Shown here: piece by piece, positions 48,605-60,976 of the stretch | How the letters are laid out: each line of letters opens with the position of its first letter | Numbering within the stretch: position 1 is the stretch's first letter | Assembly (NCBI GenBank): GCA_037102815.1 | Contig: BTPP01000002.1 | Coordinates: 5,642,001-5,706,000 of the forward strand | Direction: 5' to 3' | Origin: Neurospora intermedia | Lineage: Eukaryota > Ascomycota > Sordariomycetes > Sordariales > Sordariaceae | DNA: 64,000 nt | The notes under the pieces: generated by a model | Told to the model about the DNA's origin: nothing | Databases searched by the model: none | The model's input: only the letters and a program-made list of their open reading frames with translations | Translations under genes and position numbers: made by a program

Positions 48605-50094
48605 CTTGAAAGGATTGACAAAGGATAAACCGTCGAAAGGGCAAGGAGAGACAGAAGATGATGGATCAAGACGCTGGAGGCGGCACGGGGAGAGGAAAAA
48701 TATAGAGGGAGTTGAAAAAGGAAAAAAAGCGATTTTGAGCACGGGAGTCGAGAGGGACGAAAAAATGCAGCATCCCCGCCAGTGGTCCAGTCAGGAAAGG
48801 CCCCTCCTCCCTGCCACCTGGTGGGAAGCACCCACAACTCTCACACTGGCATGGCACACACAACGGAACTTCCACTTGCACCCAAAGGCCCCAGGGCGGG
48901 CACCGCAGTCCGCAGAGTCAGTTTTTTGCCTCTGAGAGGTTTCAGTTGTTGGAACAAATTGGCCAACGACCCAGTCTGGGCTTGCTTGGTTGCTTGCTTG
49001 CTGCATTAACCCTCACTCAACCCTCCTCACGTGCCACATTTTTCAAACCGTACTCACCTCTAACCCTCCAGTCCCTGTCCCCTTTGCTCCCGCCCACCCT
49101 TCCCTTCCATCTTTGGCTGCGTGTCTCCTCACTCCACGGCATTCAGTTGTCTGTTACGACTGTTGGGTCTGCAGTCAGTCAGTCAGTCTGCACCTGAGAC
49201 CAAGATCTCTCTTTTTTTCCCCGGCTCTCCTGACTGACCGGTACCCACGAAAACATGACCCCGCTGTTAGTTACACAACAAGCTCCCTGACTTGTTTGAG
49301 TTTCTCAACAAGACAACATCGAGTGCCTTCACATATATATACCTTTACTAAATAGTCTTGAATATAAGTATTGGTCTCTGTTCGTCTCATGGATGGTCAT
49401 GACCCAGCCATCCCCTTCTGAGCAAAACACATCCGAGTACAAATGGCATGCATCGATGTACATGTAGTGTTCTGCACACGCGATCGTGATCGATCTCTCC
49501 TCTTGTGGTGTCGCGGAACTGAAGAGGTCAGTTCTCCCGCCCCGCCTTATGTCTGGCTAAAGCGGCCAGGCTAGGCAATATGCGGGAAAGCCCCAATATC
49601 TGGCGCGGGACCCGCTCGCTGTGAGTGGTGGCGGAGCGAATTCACCAATCAGATTCTATACATACAAACTGTAACCCTCACCATCTGGTCAGTGGAGGGC
49701 AGAGGGCTAGGTAGCCTGGCCAGCCTTGTGTCGGGTGCCCTGGACCCAGCTAGGTGCCCGTCGCTGCTGCTGCTACTGCTGCTGCTGGTGCCAGGCAATT
49801 GCTGCTAACTCTCAGGGCATCCATCATTCCACTTCCACTGGACTTCCATGCCAAGCCGAACTGGCGCGCATTCGATGATTCCAAGGGTCTCCTGGAGACC
49901 TGACAAACGACTGAACTGCGACGGAGAGCGACAACGGAATCGCCCAAGTCCCACGTTTATCGGCATATGACAGAAGACACTCAACGACAACCGTTTCAAG
50001 TCCGCCAGCGTGAGACATACCTGTCCCATATCGATTTCCTGCCGCACCAGCATGCTCCTCGCGTCGCCTCGTCTCTGGCGGTGCTTGATTCGCT
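48605..50094. promoter_or_regulatory. Divergent promoter region of eIF5A and VPS52
   Basis: About 1.5 kb between divergent genes. A GTCA/CAGT short repeat lies near 49173-49188 and a GCTGCT run at about 49763-49788. No gene is seen; frames here are low-complexity. Confidence 0.55.
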
Positions 50095-52224
50095 ATGTGG
50101 CTTGATCGACGTCCTGGCCAGCATCCAGGAAGCGCAGCTCTTCCGCCGAACAACCGCTCCGTCTCGCCGCTGCCCCAACGTACCAGCTCGCGCGGTCCAT
50201 ATCTTGCCCCTCAGAGGCCTGGACTGAATACGAGAGGGTCTTCTGCATTGTCTCTGGTCTCGAACGACTCGTCGTCTTCCCTTCTCGCCTCAGCCAAGAA
50301 AGCCAATGGCTCCTCCTTGAGGCAGTCCTCTACCGTGGACGATGCGCCAGATCCCGAAGAGGTCCTGGCTAGGATTCTAGGCCAGTTTCCCAGTAGCAAT
50401 ACCACACAACAACCGGAGGCGAAGCCGGCCCACGGCATCACCGAAGATGACCTGGACTTCGACGTTGACTTTGGCGGCTTGACCCTGACTGAGCTCGCCG
50501 GCCCTGACGTCAGTTCGCGCCAAGTCGACAACTACAAGCCCCAAAGTGTTCAAGATTGTACGATGCCACCTTATTGCTCCTACCGTGTCTTGCTCTCCAT
50601 CCATGCTTATAAAGTGCTTTTCCAGATGAGCGAGATAAGGCCAAATTCGAGGACCTACATCGGTCCATCCGCGCATGCGATGACATCCTGAGCTCCGTTG
50701 AATCCAACCTCACCAACTTTCGCAATGACCTAGCTGCTGTGTCTGCCGATATTGAAAGCCTCCAGGCGCGATCCCAGGCTCTTAATGTGAGACTGGAAAA
50801 CCGAAAGGCTGTAGAGAAGGGTTTGGGACCCTTGGTGGACGAGCTGAGCGTTTCTCCCCTCGTAATAACAACAATTGTCGAAGGTCATATCGACGAAACA
50901 TGGGTGAAGGTTGTGGCCGAAGTGGACAAGAGAGCCACGGCTCATAAGAAGAATGCGCAACAACCACAGAGTAAAGCAATGGCTGATGTCGGTCCATTGC
51001 TGGAAAAGCTCATCCTCAAGGTAAGGATTGTTGTTGGGGTCTGGCAGTTCTGTTTCTAACACATTTTTCGGAAAGGCTATCGAACGCATACGGGACTTTT
51101 TGGTTGCGCAAATCAAAGCAATGCGGTCGCCTCACATCAACGCCCAGATCATTCAACAGCAGAATTTCCTCCGGTTCAAGGATCTGTTTGCGTTCCTCCA
51201 AAAACATCAACCCACACTCGCCGGCGAGATATGTCAGGCCTATATGAACACGATGCGGTGGTATTATTTGAACCAGTTTACCCGCTACAAACAATCTCTG
51301 GACAAGCTGAAGCTTCACATTATCGATAAGAACGACGCAATGGGACACGAGGATACCTCTCGAAGAACGACTGTCTTGTCTGGATCCAAGCTTGGAGGCG
51401 TGCCCCATGACGCCTTTAGCATCGGCCGAAGGAACGAACTGCTCAAGACTAAGGATCAAATAGCCATGTCATCTTACCTGGCAGACGAGGACCAGACCAC
51501 ACACTATCTCGAGGTTCCGTTCCGCAACTTCAACCTTGCCCTGGTCGACAACGCTACGGCAGAGTACACATTCCTCGTGTCCTTCTTCAGCCCGGCGCTG
51601 TCACTTGCGGTCGTCTCGCGCCACTTCAGCTACATCTTTGATCCGACCTTTGCCCTTGGGCAAGCCCTCACCAAGCAGCTTGTGTCGGACACATATGACG
51701 GACTCGGTCTGCTGCTATGCGTGCGTCTGAACCAGCACTTTGCCTTTGAATTACAACGGCGACGAGTTCCCGTTGTAGATGGCTACATCAACGGCACCGC
51801 CATGGTGTTGTGGCCACGTCTGCAGAGCGTCATGGACGCCCATTGCGAATCCGTCAAGGCTCTGACTTCTGCGCTCCCCAACAAGGCTGGGTCCGCTTCC
51901 CAAGCAAAGACAGCCTCGGCGGCTCCGCACGTGGTGACCCAGCGATTCGGGCAATTCCTTCACGGTGTGCTTGCCCTGAGTACCGAAGCAGGGGATGATG
52001 AGCCGATCGTCAGCAGTCTACACAGACTTCGTATCGAGGTGGAGGCGTTCCTGGCCAAGTATAGCCAGGCGCAACTGGGAGCGGATGCGAGGAAACGGGA
52101 CAGGTTCCTCTATAATAATTACAGCTTGATTCTGACTATCATTAGCGATGTGAGCGGCAAGCTTGCGACGGAACAACAGGACCATTTTGAGTCACTCAAG
52201 GCGAGCGTACAAGAAAATATCTAG
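50095..52224 (+). CDS. VPS52: GARP/EARP tethering complex subunit VPS52
   Basis: Tethers endosome-derived vesicles at the trans-Golgi. Exons 50095-50557, 50626-51020 and 51076-52224; introns of 68 and 55 nt, the second with a TTCTAAC branch; 668 aa. Residues 1-90 are Ser/Pro/Arg-rich and disordered. The conserved Vps52 block begins at SVESNLTNFRNDLAAVSADI, with QALNVRLENRKAVEKGLGPL and a coiled-coil, then RIRDFLVAQIKAMRSPHINA and QIIQQQNFLRFKDLFAFLQK. The C-terminal part (ARKRDRFLYNNYSLILTIIS) resembles the FLINNYDMIL motif of Vps52/Sac2. The COG3 family was considered because of similar coiled-coils, but these motifs fit Vps52 better. Convergent with the Rab-GAP gene 217 bases away. Confidence 0.92.
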
Positions 52225-52441
52225 AGGTAGTGGGCCGATAGGTAGAGAAAATATCTGGTCGGGAAGGTTCCCGCCTTGTACATATAACAGATTTGGCATA
52301 ATGAAGTAATTCTTGAAGACGTCTCGAGTTCTGGGTATTCACGTTTATGACAGTTGTTTCACAGCAATCCTCGCTCTTGGTGGTGTCTACTGCTTTTGCA
52401 GGTTCCATTTCCATGATGATGCTCTACTTCCCCCCTCACAT

Positions 52442-53665
52442 CTACGTCAACCACCACCGATTCACAACCCCCATAACCCAAGCCATCGGCCCGCCCGGCG
52501 CCCTCCTCAGCAATATCGCAATAATACCCACCAAAACCGCCAGCCCCAACGTCCTCACCGGTCTCCTATTCTTCCACATCCACTTCTTTGCCTTATCCCT
52601 CCTCTCCAACCACAACAACTCCCTCACCTGCCTCTCAAAAAACTTCTTTCCATCTTCCATCGTCTGCCCAGCCGCCCCTTTATTCTTGTCGAACCCCTCT
52701 CTCGCCGTCTTCAGCACACTCGACCCCGAAATCCCCCACCGCCAACTTGGCAGCACCTCAGGCGGATACTTTGCAAACAATGCCACCGTATCCGTTATCA
52801 ACCCCTCCAGATCCAGCGGCTGCGGCAGCTTGGACAGAATGGAATGCAACATCTCCGGCTCGTCTTCCGGCGTCTCAAATAGTTCTTCCCTTCTTGATCG
52901 CACAATCGCAGCGAACATGTACACGCTAAACACGGGTTCCCTCGCCAACAAAACGTCGAACAGGCGGGTGATTTCTCCCAAGGTGGTGATGTCGTGGGCG
53001 TACATGGTTATCGTCCCGGACAGGGCGAAAAAGGGTTCGGTTCCTGATAGGTGGCGCCAGAGAGGCGGGTCGGATACCCTTAGAATGTCGGGGATGAGGC
53101 GCAGTTGCGCGATGGCTGCTTGTAGGTTGGGAAGCATGAAGTCGCGGATGCGTAAAGCCGAGAGGCGGGCGAGTGCCGCGGAGCGGAGGTGGGCGGGGAG
53201 GACGAGGAGAAGGACTTGGGAGATGTCGTGGTAGCCTTGGAAGTAGTGGAGGTAGGGATGCCGGCGGAGGACGGAGAGGATCAGGGAGGAGAGAAGGGAT
53301 CTTTGCAAGAAGCGAGCCGAGTCCGAGGTGTGGGAGGGGTAGTAGGTGAAGGAGCGGTCGACGTCGAGTTGGACTTGGTCTTCGTCGCGGTGTGGGGGGA
53401 GGGATTCCCATGAGGGGGAGGAGTCTTCGTCGAGATGTTTAGGGGGGAGGCCGAGGAGGATGGGCCAGGCTTGTTGACGGAGTGAGTCGGTTAGGAAACC
53501 ACCGCGAGATTCGGCGAGGTCACGGAGTTTGAGGAGGTCTCGTTGGGAACATGCTGTGAGAATGGCGGATTCCTTCTCGGTGAAGAATGGGTCGATGATG
53601 ACTTTCTCTTCTTCGGGAAGAGAATCACCGCTTTCACTTGAGCTGCTGTTGTCCATCTGTGACAT
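52442..53665 (-). CDS. GYP8: TBC-domain Rab GTPase-activating protein, GYP8/TBC1D20 type
   Basis: Single exon, 407 aa. An ER-anchored GAP for Rab1/Ypt1-type GTPases in the human homologue TBC1D20. The TBC domain (about residues 50-290) carries RQQAWPILLGLP, the arginine-finger motif VQLDVDR and the glutamine finger YFQGYHDI. Further conserved blocks are FMLPNLQAAIAQLRLIPDIL and LFDVLLAREPVFSVYMFAAI. A C-terminal hydrophobic helix (TLGLAVLVGIIAILL, about residues 374-388), preceded by a basic Trp/Lys/Arg stretch, is the tail anchor expected of this subfamily and separates it from other TBC proteins. It is next to VPS52, also a trafficking gene, and divergent from the DDB1-like gene. Confidence 0.95.
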   Translation of the reverse strand: MSQMDNSSSSESGDSLPEEEKVIIDPFFTEKESAILTACSQRDLLKLRDLAESRGGFLTDSLRQQAWPILLGLPPKHLDEDSSPSWESLPPHRDEDQVQLDVDRSFTYYPSHTSDSARFLQRSLLSSLILSVLRRHPYLHYFQGYHDISQVLLLVLPAHLRSAALARLSALRIRDFMLPNLQAAIAQLRLIPDILRVSDPPLWRHLSGTEPFFALSGTITMYAHDITTLGEITRLFDVLLAREPVFSVYMFAAIVRSRREELFETPEDEPEMLHSILSKLPQPLDLEGLITDTVALFAKYPPEVLPSWRWGISGSSVLKTAREGFDKNKGAAGQTMEDGKKFFERQVRELLWLERRDKAKKWMWKNRRPVRTLGLAVLVGIIAILLRRAPGGPMAWVMGVVNRWWLT

Positions 53666-55215
53666 TCTGCTGGAGGCTGGCTCTAACTGGACCGGGACTG
53701 GTTGTTGACTGGAACAGTCAATATGGTGCCCGGTTACTGCCTATTTAAGGTCTCGAGAATAGAAACGAAAACCTCAAGATCTAAGTTCGTCCAGATGTAG
53801 AAATTTTGCGTGTTTCGTAATGTTAGACCTGTATTTCGGTTAGTACTTTGCCCCTGAGAGAAAAGATAGGTAGGAGTCTTACCTATGCAACTGCTGATGG
53901 CGAGACAAGGTGAGTCTGTCAACGTTGAATGAGTGACGTGGTTGTGAGTTTTTTGATTGTTTGGTTACATTTATATATATCCAGACTGTTTGGACTTTGA
54001 GATGGTGATGTATATGTGGAGAGTTGGGCTTCCAAGTCTGGACATGTGATGGATGCCCGTTGTTGACTTTGGGCGAGGTTGTATGTATCCATGTACAGGG
54101 CAGTTAGGCTAGGTTGAGATTATAGGGCATCCATGCTAAGAGAACTGTTAGCGTTGAGAGGAGGTCTCTCCAGTGCAGCACAGGCAACGTGCTCCTGTGT
54201 CATAGGGCGAGTGGTGTCTTGGACAGTGGATCAGGTCAGATACAGGAGCGTGTGGCCCGGCGCCGTACCTCTACGAGAGGACAACCCGAGATCCAAGGTT
54301 CCGCGGTTGCCGATAAACCTTAACTGGACTGCTGCCCTCCGCTGCGCCTGCCCTATCGATGCCCTGTACATCTCAGGTTCTCCATTAACGGTGTCTGTAT
54401 GAACATTGGATATACGTTGGAAGATGGTGTGTTGATGCGTGAAACATCCAATGGATTCCCATTCCATATGGTACTTCATTGTAGCTTCTGCCCTGGTACA
54501 TTTTGCGGCTGCTGTAGCAACCCAACTCATAGCTCGCCTTGAATCCTTTATTTCTTGTTGGGGTTTTAGACCCTGTCCATGAACCATTCTCGTCCATCAC
54601 TATCTCTCACGTTCGGTACATTTGAGATTGGGGTCACAGCATGGTCACCTCCAATTCTTAGAGGTTCAGTTGTTTACATGTTAGGTAATTAATGCCTGCC
54701 GAAGGAAGGAAGGCACCTCACGAAAACAGTCAAACCCTCAAACCCACCTGCTTAAAAGTTTGGTGCCCTGCCCCACCACCTGCACTATCTAGCCGCCTGG
54801 AGTTTTCATTACTTCTGCCTCAGATAGAGTACCTACCTACCTACCTACACTAACAACACAGCTTATGCCATATTCACCCCCACCTTCAACCTTCCATCAA
54901 TCTCTGTCAACATGAATACCTAGTAATCTATCAACACTTCAGCCGGTCAGTTGTCGATAGTGCAGAATCGGGACTTCGCTGTCTGTTCTCTCTTTCTGCT
55001 ACACACCAGGTGTTTGTTTCTCGGGTTACTGCCGCTTCTTTGCACTGCGGCAGCTACTGTCCATACAAATAGACGGCGACATCTCATCCCGTCGTCTTTT
55101 CACAGACCTCTTGCCGTAGGTATTCTGGTTGCGGTGGTAAAGCGGCCACTGCCTGGGTAGATACCTACCATTGGCAACGCTCACTTGCTCCCGCCTGTTT
55201 ACTACTACACTTAGT
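53666..55215. promoter_or_regulatory. Divergent promoter region of GYP8 and the DDB1-like gene
   Basis: No gene is seen. A CTAC/TACC run lies at 54831-54848. The right part runs into the predicted leader exon of the DDB1-like gene. Confidence 0.55.
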
Positions 55216-55592
55216 ATGTCTGTGCGGCCTGAAGAGGTGTTACAACCTACAGCCCAAGGTGAGTCGATACTCCATGACATCCATCTTATATTCCTTTTTG
55301 TTGGGGTCCTCCTTCTGCTTTTGTTCACTGAGACTTCCGCCTGCTTGTTCTCTGCAGCTTCCTTTTTGGGTACTCTATTTCTTTGTTTTGTTTTATTTAT
55401 TTTCTGTTCTTTTTCCCTACTCGAGGTACCTACATATTCAGTCCGCTACTCTTTTCCATTAAACCCAATCATTTTCTCCATTGACATTCATGTCCTCATT
55501 AGAATAGCCTCAGATCAACATATCGTTATCTGAGAGGCCCTTGACCCAGAAATATACATTTCAACCAGAAACTAACCCCTTCGTTAGGCTGA
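55216..55592 (+). other. Predicted leader intron and 15-codon uORF upstream of the DDB1-like gene
   Basis: An ATG at 55216 opens MSVRPEEVLQPTAQ and reaches a perfect GTGAGT donor at 55259. An ACTAAC branch and TTCGTTAG acceptor end the intron at 55587. Joined, the frame stops at once (GGC TGA), giving a 15-codon upstream ORF 79 bases before the main ATG at 55671. An alternative acceptor, TTCTCTGCAG, ends at about 55357. All signals are seen in the sequence; that the leader is spliced this way is inference. It could instead be a tiny separate gene. Confidence 0.4.
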
Positions 55593-55670
55593 CTTCTGCA
55601 CGTTTCCGAGCCGGCCGACCCGTGACAGAGCACATCCTACTGAAGCGCTGATCAGCCTAATTCCACCAAC

Positions 55671-58600
55671 ATGGCTACCTTCAGAACCAATGTCCTCCGC
55701 AATGGCGAATGGGTCACCGAGACAGTCAACATTCAGACCATTCTCAAGGCAAAGTCTGCGCAAGGTCCAAAGAGAGCAGAGCAGACTGAAACTCCAGTAT
55801 TATGCGGACTACTCACGAGGACCGTGGCCGACAGCCAAATGGTGAAGTCGGTGCTGCCCGTAAGGCTCAGATCGCCTCATCACAACGATGTTGCCTTTAT
55901 AGGCGTAAGTTGTTGAAACCTTAATGTTCTAGACTTCGGTTGACGGTACTGACCTGTTCTACCAGCATCGTTCCGTCCAAATCCGTGAATTTCAAAGCAA
56001 CGGCCAGTTCCGAGACATCCTCTTCCGCAGATTCCCACACAATATTCGCAACGCTTGTGTGGTTGGCTCTTTCGACATTCCGGATGGCGTCGACGACCTC
56101 AACCCTGCCATGGACATTGAACCCCCGGTGAAGATGGAAGACCAGGAAGTACACTCGTCGCCCCCGTCTGCTTCGACGTCTCAGCTGCCGCCCCAGTTGC
56201 TTGCACTGGCCATGGAAAATGCCGATGTCGTCTTCCTCTGGATTGGCCCAGGGGTCGACGGCCGACCCGAGTTTTACAGCTCTACCCAATTCTTGCTTAA
56301 AAGGCCACCACAGTTTCTGAACGGTAATCTTGGAGCTCACATGGCTGTAGATCCAAGCTCGCGTTACATGGCCTTGGGTAGCTATCACGGTCTCTTTGCC
56401 GTAGGTGAGCTCGAGTCTCTCGCCAATTTCACTCAACCACAAGACGAAAACACCGTGGAGATAGTCAAGAGCTGGCGATTGCGGAGCGTTCAAGGCGTGA
56501 TACAAAGCCTCACCTTTCTGTACCCACGGCCAGAAGACAAGGACCACATCATTCTTCTGCTCATTGTCGTCAACAATGGCAAATCAAGAATGGTTATTTA
56601 CGAGTGGACGTTGGGGGATGACCTCGCCACTGTCTTCGCCGAAGAGAAGCGTGGCCATCGATTGCCAGTCGAAAACCAAATGCCTCAACTTCTCATTCCC
56701 TTGACCGTTGGATCAGCTTTCATTGCCATTTCTCCAGAACAGGTTGCTGTGTGCACCGAATGCTTGCACGGCCCGCCCAGATTCGATACCTTGGAGCTTG
56801 AGGCACCTCCCAAGAGCCCAAATTACTATGGTACCGGAAATCCGTTGTGGACGGCCTGGGATAGGCCATATAGATTGCCACGTTATCTCAAAGGGAAAGA
56901 CTGCTTATACCTTGCCAGAGAGGACGGCATTGTTGTCTACATCGAAGTCGATGAAGATCATGCATTGGAGCGTTCTACCTTCATTGACGCCTTCAAATGC
57001 AATATATCGTCGGCATTCGCCTACTTGTTTGATCAGTACGCAGATGTTCTCGTGCTGGGTAGCGATAACGGCACGGGGAGTGTTTGGAAGGTATGCAGAG
57101 TCAGTCTCGCTTATGGAACTTTGACTGACGTTTTTCTAGATCCCCCCACGAGACCACCCATTGCGGATAGGCACCTTACCTAGCGGTGCCCCCACCCTAG
57201 ATTTCGCGACGACTGATAGTCCTTCTTCAGGAGAGAAGGCTCCTGACTCTCTTGGAACGAGCATCGCACCGTCCAATGACGGGCAGCTTAGAGCACCTGA
57301 TAGGATATTTGCGGCCTCTGGTCATGGACTGACAGGTTGCATCACTGAATACCGGCATGGACTTAGAGCAGACATTGGATTGGAGCTCGAACTTGAGGAG
57401 GGGCTAAAACAAGCCTGGCTTCTTAACTTCTCCAGCACACATGGGCGTTACGATCTGTTGTGGACTACCCCTACTCGGTCGAAGGTTTGGCAACTGCCAG
57501 ATGATTTTTCAGAATTAACAGATCCGGAACCCGACCAGGTCCTCTACGACTTGTCTTCGCCCACTTTGGCTGTGGCGCAGGTGAATGGGGTTACTGTCCA
57601 AGTGGCCACCGCCTCCATCACACTTTTCAAGAACGAGGCCCAGTCTCGTACAGACGAGTGGTACGAAGCTCCCAAGCCCACGGGTATGTGTTATGCTAAC
57701 AATTTTACAGGAACCAATTGTCTTTTGACAAGCTGCTGCCGGATCAGCCGCAGGTATCAGTGTCGGACGCTTACGTTACGGATGACTGGATCACTGTCTC
57801 AACGCATGTTGGGCCACAGTTCAGAATTTACAGTTTCAAGTTCTATGGGACAGCAATTGTTTCTCAGATCCAGTTCGACGTATCTGGGGACGTGACCTCG
57901 CTACATCACAGCCAAAACCTTGGGATCATTGTCGGTATTTGGAAGGACGGACGTCCATATTTGCTCATCCGTTCCCCAACAACTGAAAGCGACACACAAG
58001 ATACTGAGGAAATTGATATTACAGAACGTAAGGTTGACCCAGCACACCTGGGCCAGCTCAATCTCATGCTGCCTCCTGCTTTGGTTGCCAATATACTGAT
58101 GTGTTCATAGGACTTGTGACATCGGCTGGATTTACCGGATATCGAGATGACGTGTCTCTCAAAGCAATCGGGAGCATCGCTTCTGTCAATAACGCAATAC
58201 TTCTAGGAACCAGAGGCGGAGAGCTCATTCACATTTCGAAAGAGTGGAAGGATACTACAATGGCCTACTACCAACAACTCGGACTGACCGCGGTGAATGT
58301 GACTGCAGCCCGGCATTCTCTGACCGCGAGACCAAGAGTGCTAGTCTCGTGCGATCAAGCCCTGATTGAAGTACAACTCGATGAGCATAGACCGAATGGC
58401 TCTGTCCATGACTTGGCAAAATATCGTGTCATGCCTGTCAACGCGGGCGATCTTGGTGCTCCTCTACCACTTGTAGAGTACGGCGTGGCAATCGATATTC
58501 CATGCGCAAGTGAAGGATTTACCCCTATCCTCATGTTGGCGGGGTCGAGCGCAATCATCGCCGAGCTACACCAGGAGCCTGGTCCAGCTCACCGATATAT

Positions 58601-59867
58601 CACGATTGGAAAGACACCAGTCAAGACGTTCTTCTCACCCAACCTACGTTGCCTGGTGGTTGGTGTTAATGAGGAGGGAAACAAGTCGACGCTGATGTTC
58701 ATGGATCCTGACACGGGAAAGGACATCGGAAGACCGAGCCACAAAGCAGGAACTCCTGTTCAGTATATTGTTGGGCTGGGTAAACCTGACGACCGAATCC
58801 ATGGTCTGGCCGAGTGGGAGTACAAGAAGAACAACGGGACGTGGCGCTATCTCCTTGTTGGTACCAAACAAGGCCAGCTCATTATCGTGTCGACGGAAAA
58901 GGAGCCATCGAACGGGGACCACCCACCTTCGATAAAATACTGGACGCGATTTAAGAAAAACTGCGATGGACCGGTCTACTCGGTAATAGGACATGAGGAG
59001 AGCGTAATCTATTGTGTCGACCAGATACTCCACTGGGATGTGCTGGACCCTGTCGAGAAGAAGCTGAAGCCACGCAAGATTTTTGACTTGGGCTCGTTGG
59101 CTCTGGAGCTTCACATCTCCGAGACGAAGCTTCTTGCCTTGACATGGGATAATTCGCTCCAGATAATTGACCCGGCGCTTGACGACGTCACTGAGAACTA
59201 TGCAACACTCAAGTTCCACGATCCTCGCAACGTTGTACCAATGTCGTCGATGCAAATTGGAAGCAACGTATTTCTGGTGGCAGACAAAGATCGTGGTGTG
59301 GCCGGGCTTTGGCAATGGTCCAGAACACCGGGAACCCATGACTGGGCTGAGTTTAGGGTGCTCTTCGAGGGGACGCTTCCTGTTAGTATCAGGAAGTTCC
59401 GGCGCGGCAGGACACGGCCAACATGGGAGCAAGGAGCCTGGAACGCACCCAAGTACGGCCGGCTCATCGGCACACCGAACGATGGCGAGATCTTGGGAAT
59501 AGCGATTGACGGCACCATGTATCACTTTACGCTACTTGACCAGCACGCGTTGCGTCTGTTGCGATTCATCGTCAACTTGTATAACCTCAGGGGGAAGAGA
59601 GACGAGGAAAGGCTGCTGCACGCGGAGCCGAACCTGGGGTACACTGAGCCGTCGCATGTGGATGGTGATCTGCTGAAAATACTCTTGGATGCGGAAGTCT
59701 TGCAAGAGCTGATCAACACAGAGGAGCTGTTGGCACGGTTCAAGAGCCTGCTGGATAAGTTGGATGGGGGAATACACACTGCTGAGTGGATGGGCGAGGG
59801 CACCGCGGACCAGTATTTTGAGCTGGCGTATAACGTGTTGGTGTATTATCTTAGGCAGGTCTATTGA
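55671..59867 (+). CDS. Large beta-propeller protein of the DDB1/RSE1/MMS1 (CPSF-A) superfamily
   Basis: Five exons: 55671-55904, 55966-57090, 57140-57660, 57711-58027 and 58111-59867; 1317 aa. The N-terminal region (PVLCGLLTRTVADSQMVKSV, then HRSVQIREF) matches the MMS1-type N-terminal propeller layout. The middle has repeated beta-rich blocks such as YLLVGTKQGQLIIVSTEKEP and GPVYSVIGHEESVIYCVDQI, as in DDB1. The C-terminus ends LVYYLRQVY after HVDGDLLKILLDAEVLQELI, like the DDB1 HIDGDLIE segment and helical tail. DDB1-like proteins are adaptors for CUL4 ligases, 3'-end processing or splicing; which role applies here is unknown. It is longer than DDB1 or Rik1, shorter than CFT1, and diverged. 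Exon 3 ends at a TG/GTACGA donor giving a very short 50-nt intron; a nearby GTGGTA donor is also in frame. Confidence 0.82.
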
Positions 59868-60976
59868 GTGCTTGGGATTCTGAAGGGATGGAAGGTATTA
59901 AACGAACGTTTGATCTAATATTTGCCTAAAGGCTCTCCTGGGGAATAATGCCCTGGTGATGTTGCTACAGCATGGTAGACGAGCGAATTAACAGCATCAT
60001 GAGCACCATATGGGTAGTAAAATACCTATGACAAGGTGAGGGAGCTGGCCTGCCCCTTGGATGGAATAGCGTGAAAAACAACCAAAGTAGTAGAAAGTAA
60101 ATACAGAAATTAGCCCAGCAAGTGCCCCAGGTGTGGCCAGTTGCCCCGCATTCTGCACTAACAAACCGGTCACTGTACTTGTACACAGAAGTGGAAGTGT
60201 AGGAGCTTCCTTTGTACCACTGCTCTGTATCTGTCTTGACTGCTGTCTCCAACAGTCTGTGCAGTCAAGTCAAGGCCCGGTCAAAGCGACACCTCCTGGC
60301 TCCGGCCAAAAAAAAAAAAAAGGTTGGAGTGGCGATCCTTGTCTGGATTTTTCTGCTGAATCGAGACTCCTTTGACTTTGTAACTTCGACTACTTGGGAT
60401 TGAGTTAGAGAACGGGACATGATTGCCGTTTTTGAACGTAAAAAGAGACAATACCAAACACTTCATACGGGCTGAAAGAAAGCGAGCGCATAGGAAGACA
60501 GTGTAAGTACAGGTACTGAGATAGGTACCTCTACGTACCTGACCTCTAGCAACAAACCACAGCGGGACTCGATACAAAGAACAACGAAAAAAAAGATCCA
60601 CGGTGCTAAGTACCCATCGATCCACTCTGCAGCACCACCACCGAAAAGTGACACAAGTGACAAGCCCTATCCCGTCGACAAGGGGGCCTACAGCACTTGA
60701 GCACCAAAAAAAGTACGCCGCCTGCCTTCTTTAGCAGCCAGCCATATCGCATATAACGGGCCCAGTCGCCCCAGTCGGCCGCCCCACGAACCCACCACCA
60801 GAACCGGCACCTAGCGAGCAACGAGGTCTTCACCCGGACTTCCACTTCGACTTTCGTCACAAGGAGAGAAGGAGAGCCCATCAGGATCCTCTCCCCACCC
60901 CCCCATCCTACCGACGACATCTCCGTCTCGAGGTATTCCCCGGTCGACTACCAACAGTCAGTCCAGTTAGCCCAAC
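59868..60976. promoter_or_regulatory. 3' flank of the DDB1-like gene and promoter/leader of eIF5B
   Basis: No gene is seen. A 13-base A run lies at about 60308-60320. The C/A-rich stretch from about 60790 to 60976 is a likely eIF5B leader. Confidence 0.6.

Noticed and set aside
52347-53234. 295-codon plus-strand open frame opposite the TBC gene
   Set aside because: The minus strand encodes an intact TBC domain over the same bases.
58644-59525. 293-codon antisense frame in the DDB1-like gene
   Set aside because: No domain; the sense exon is continuous with family motifs.
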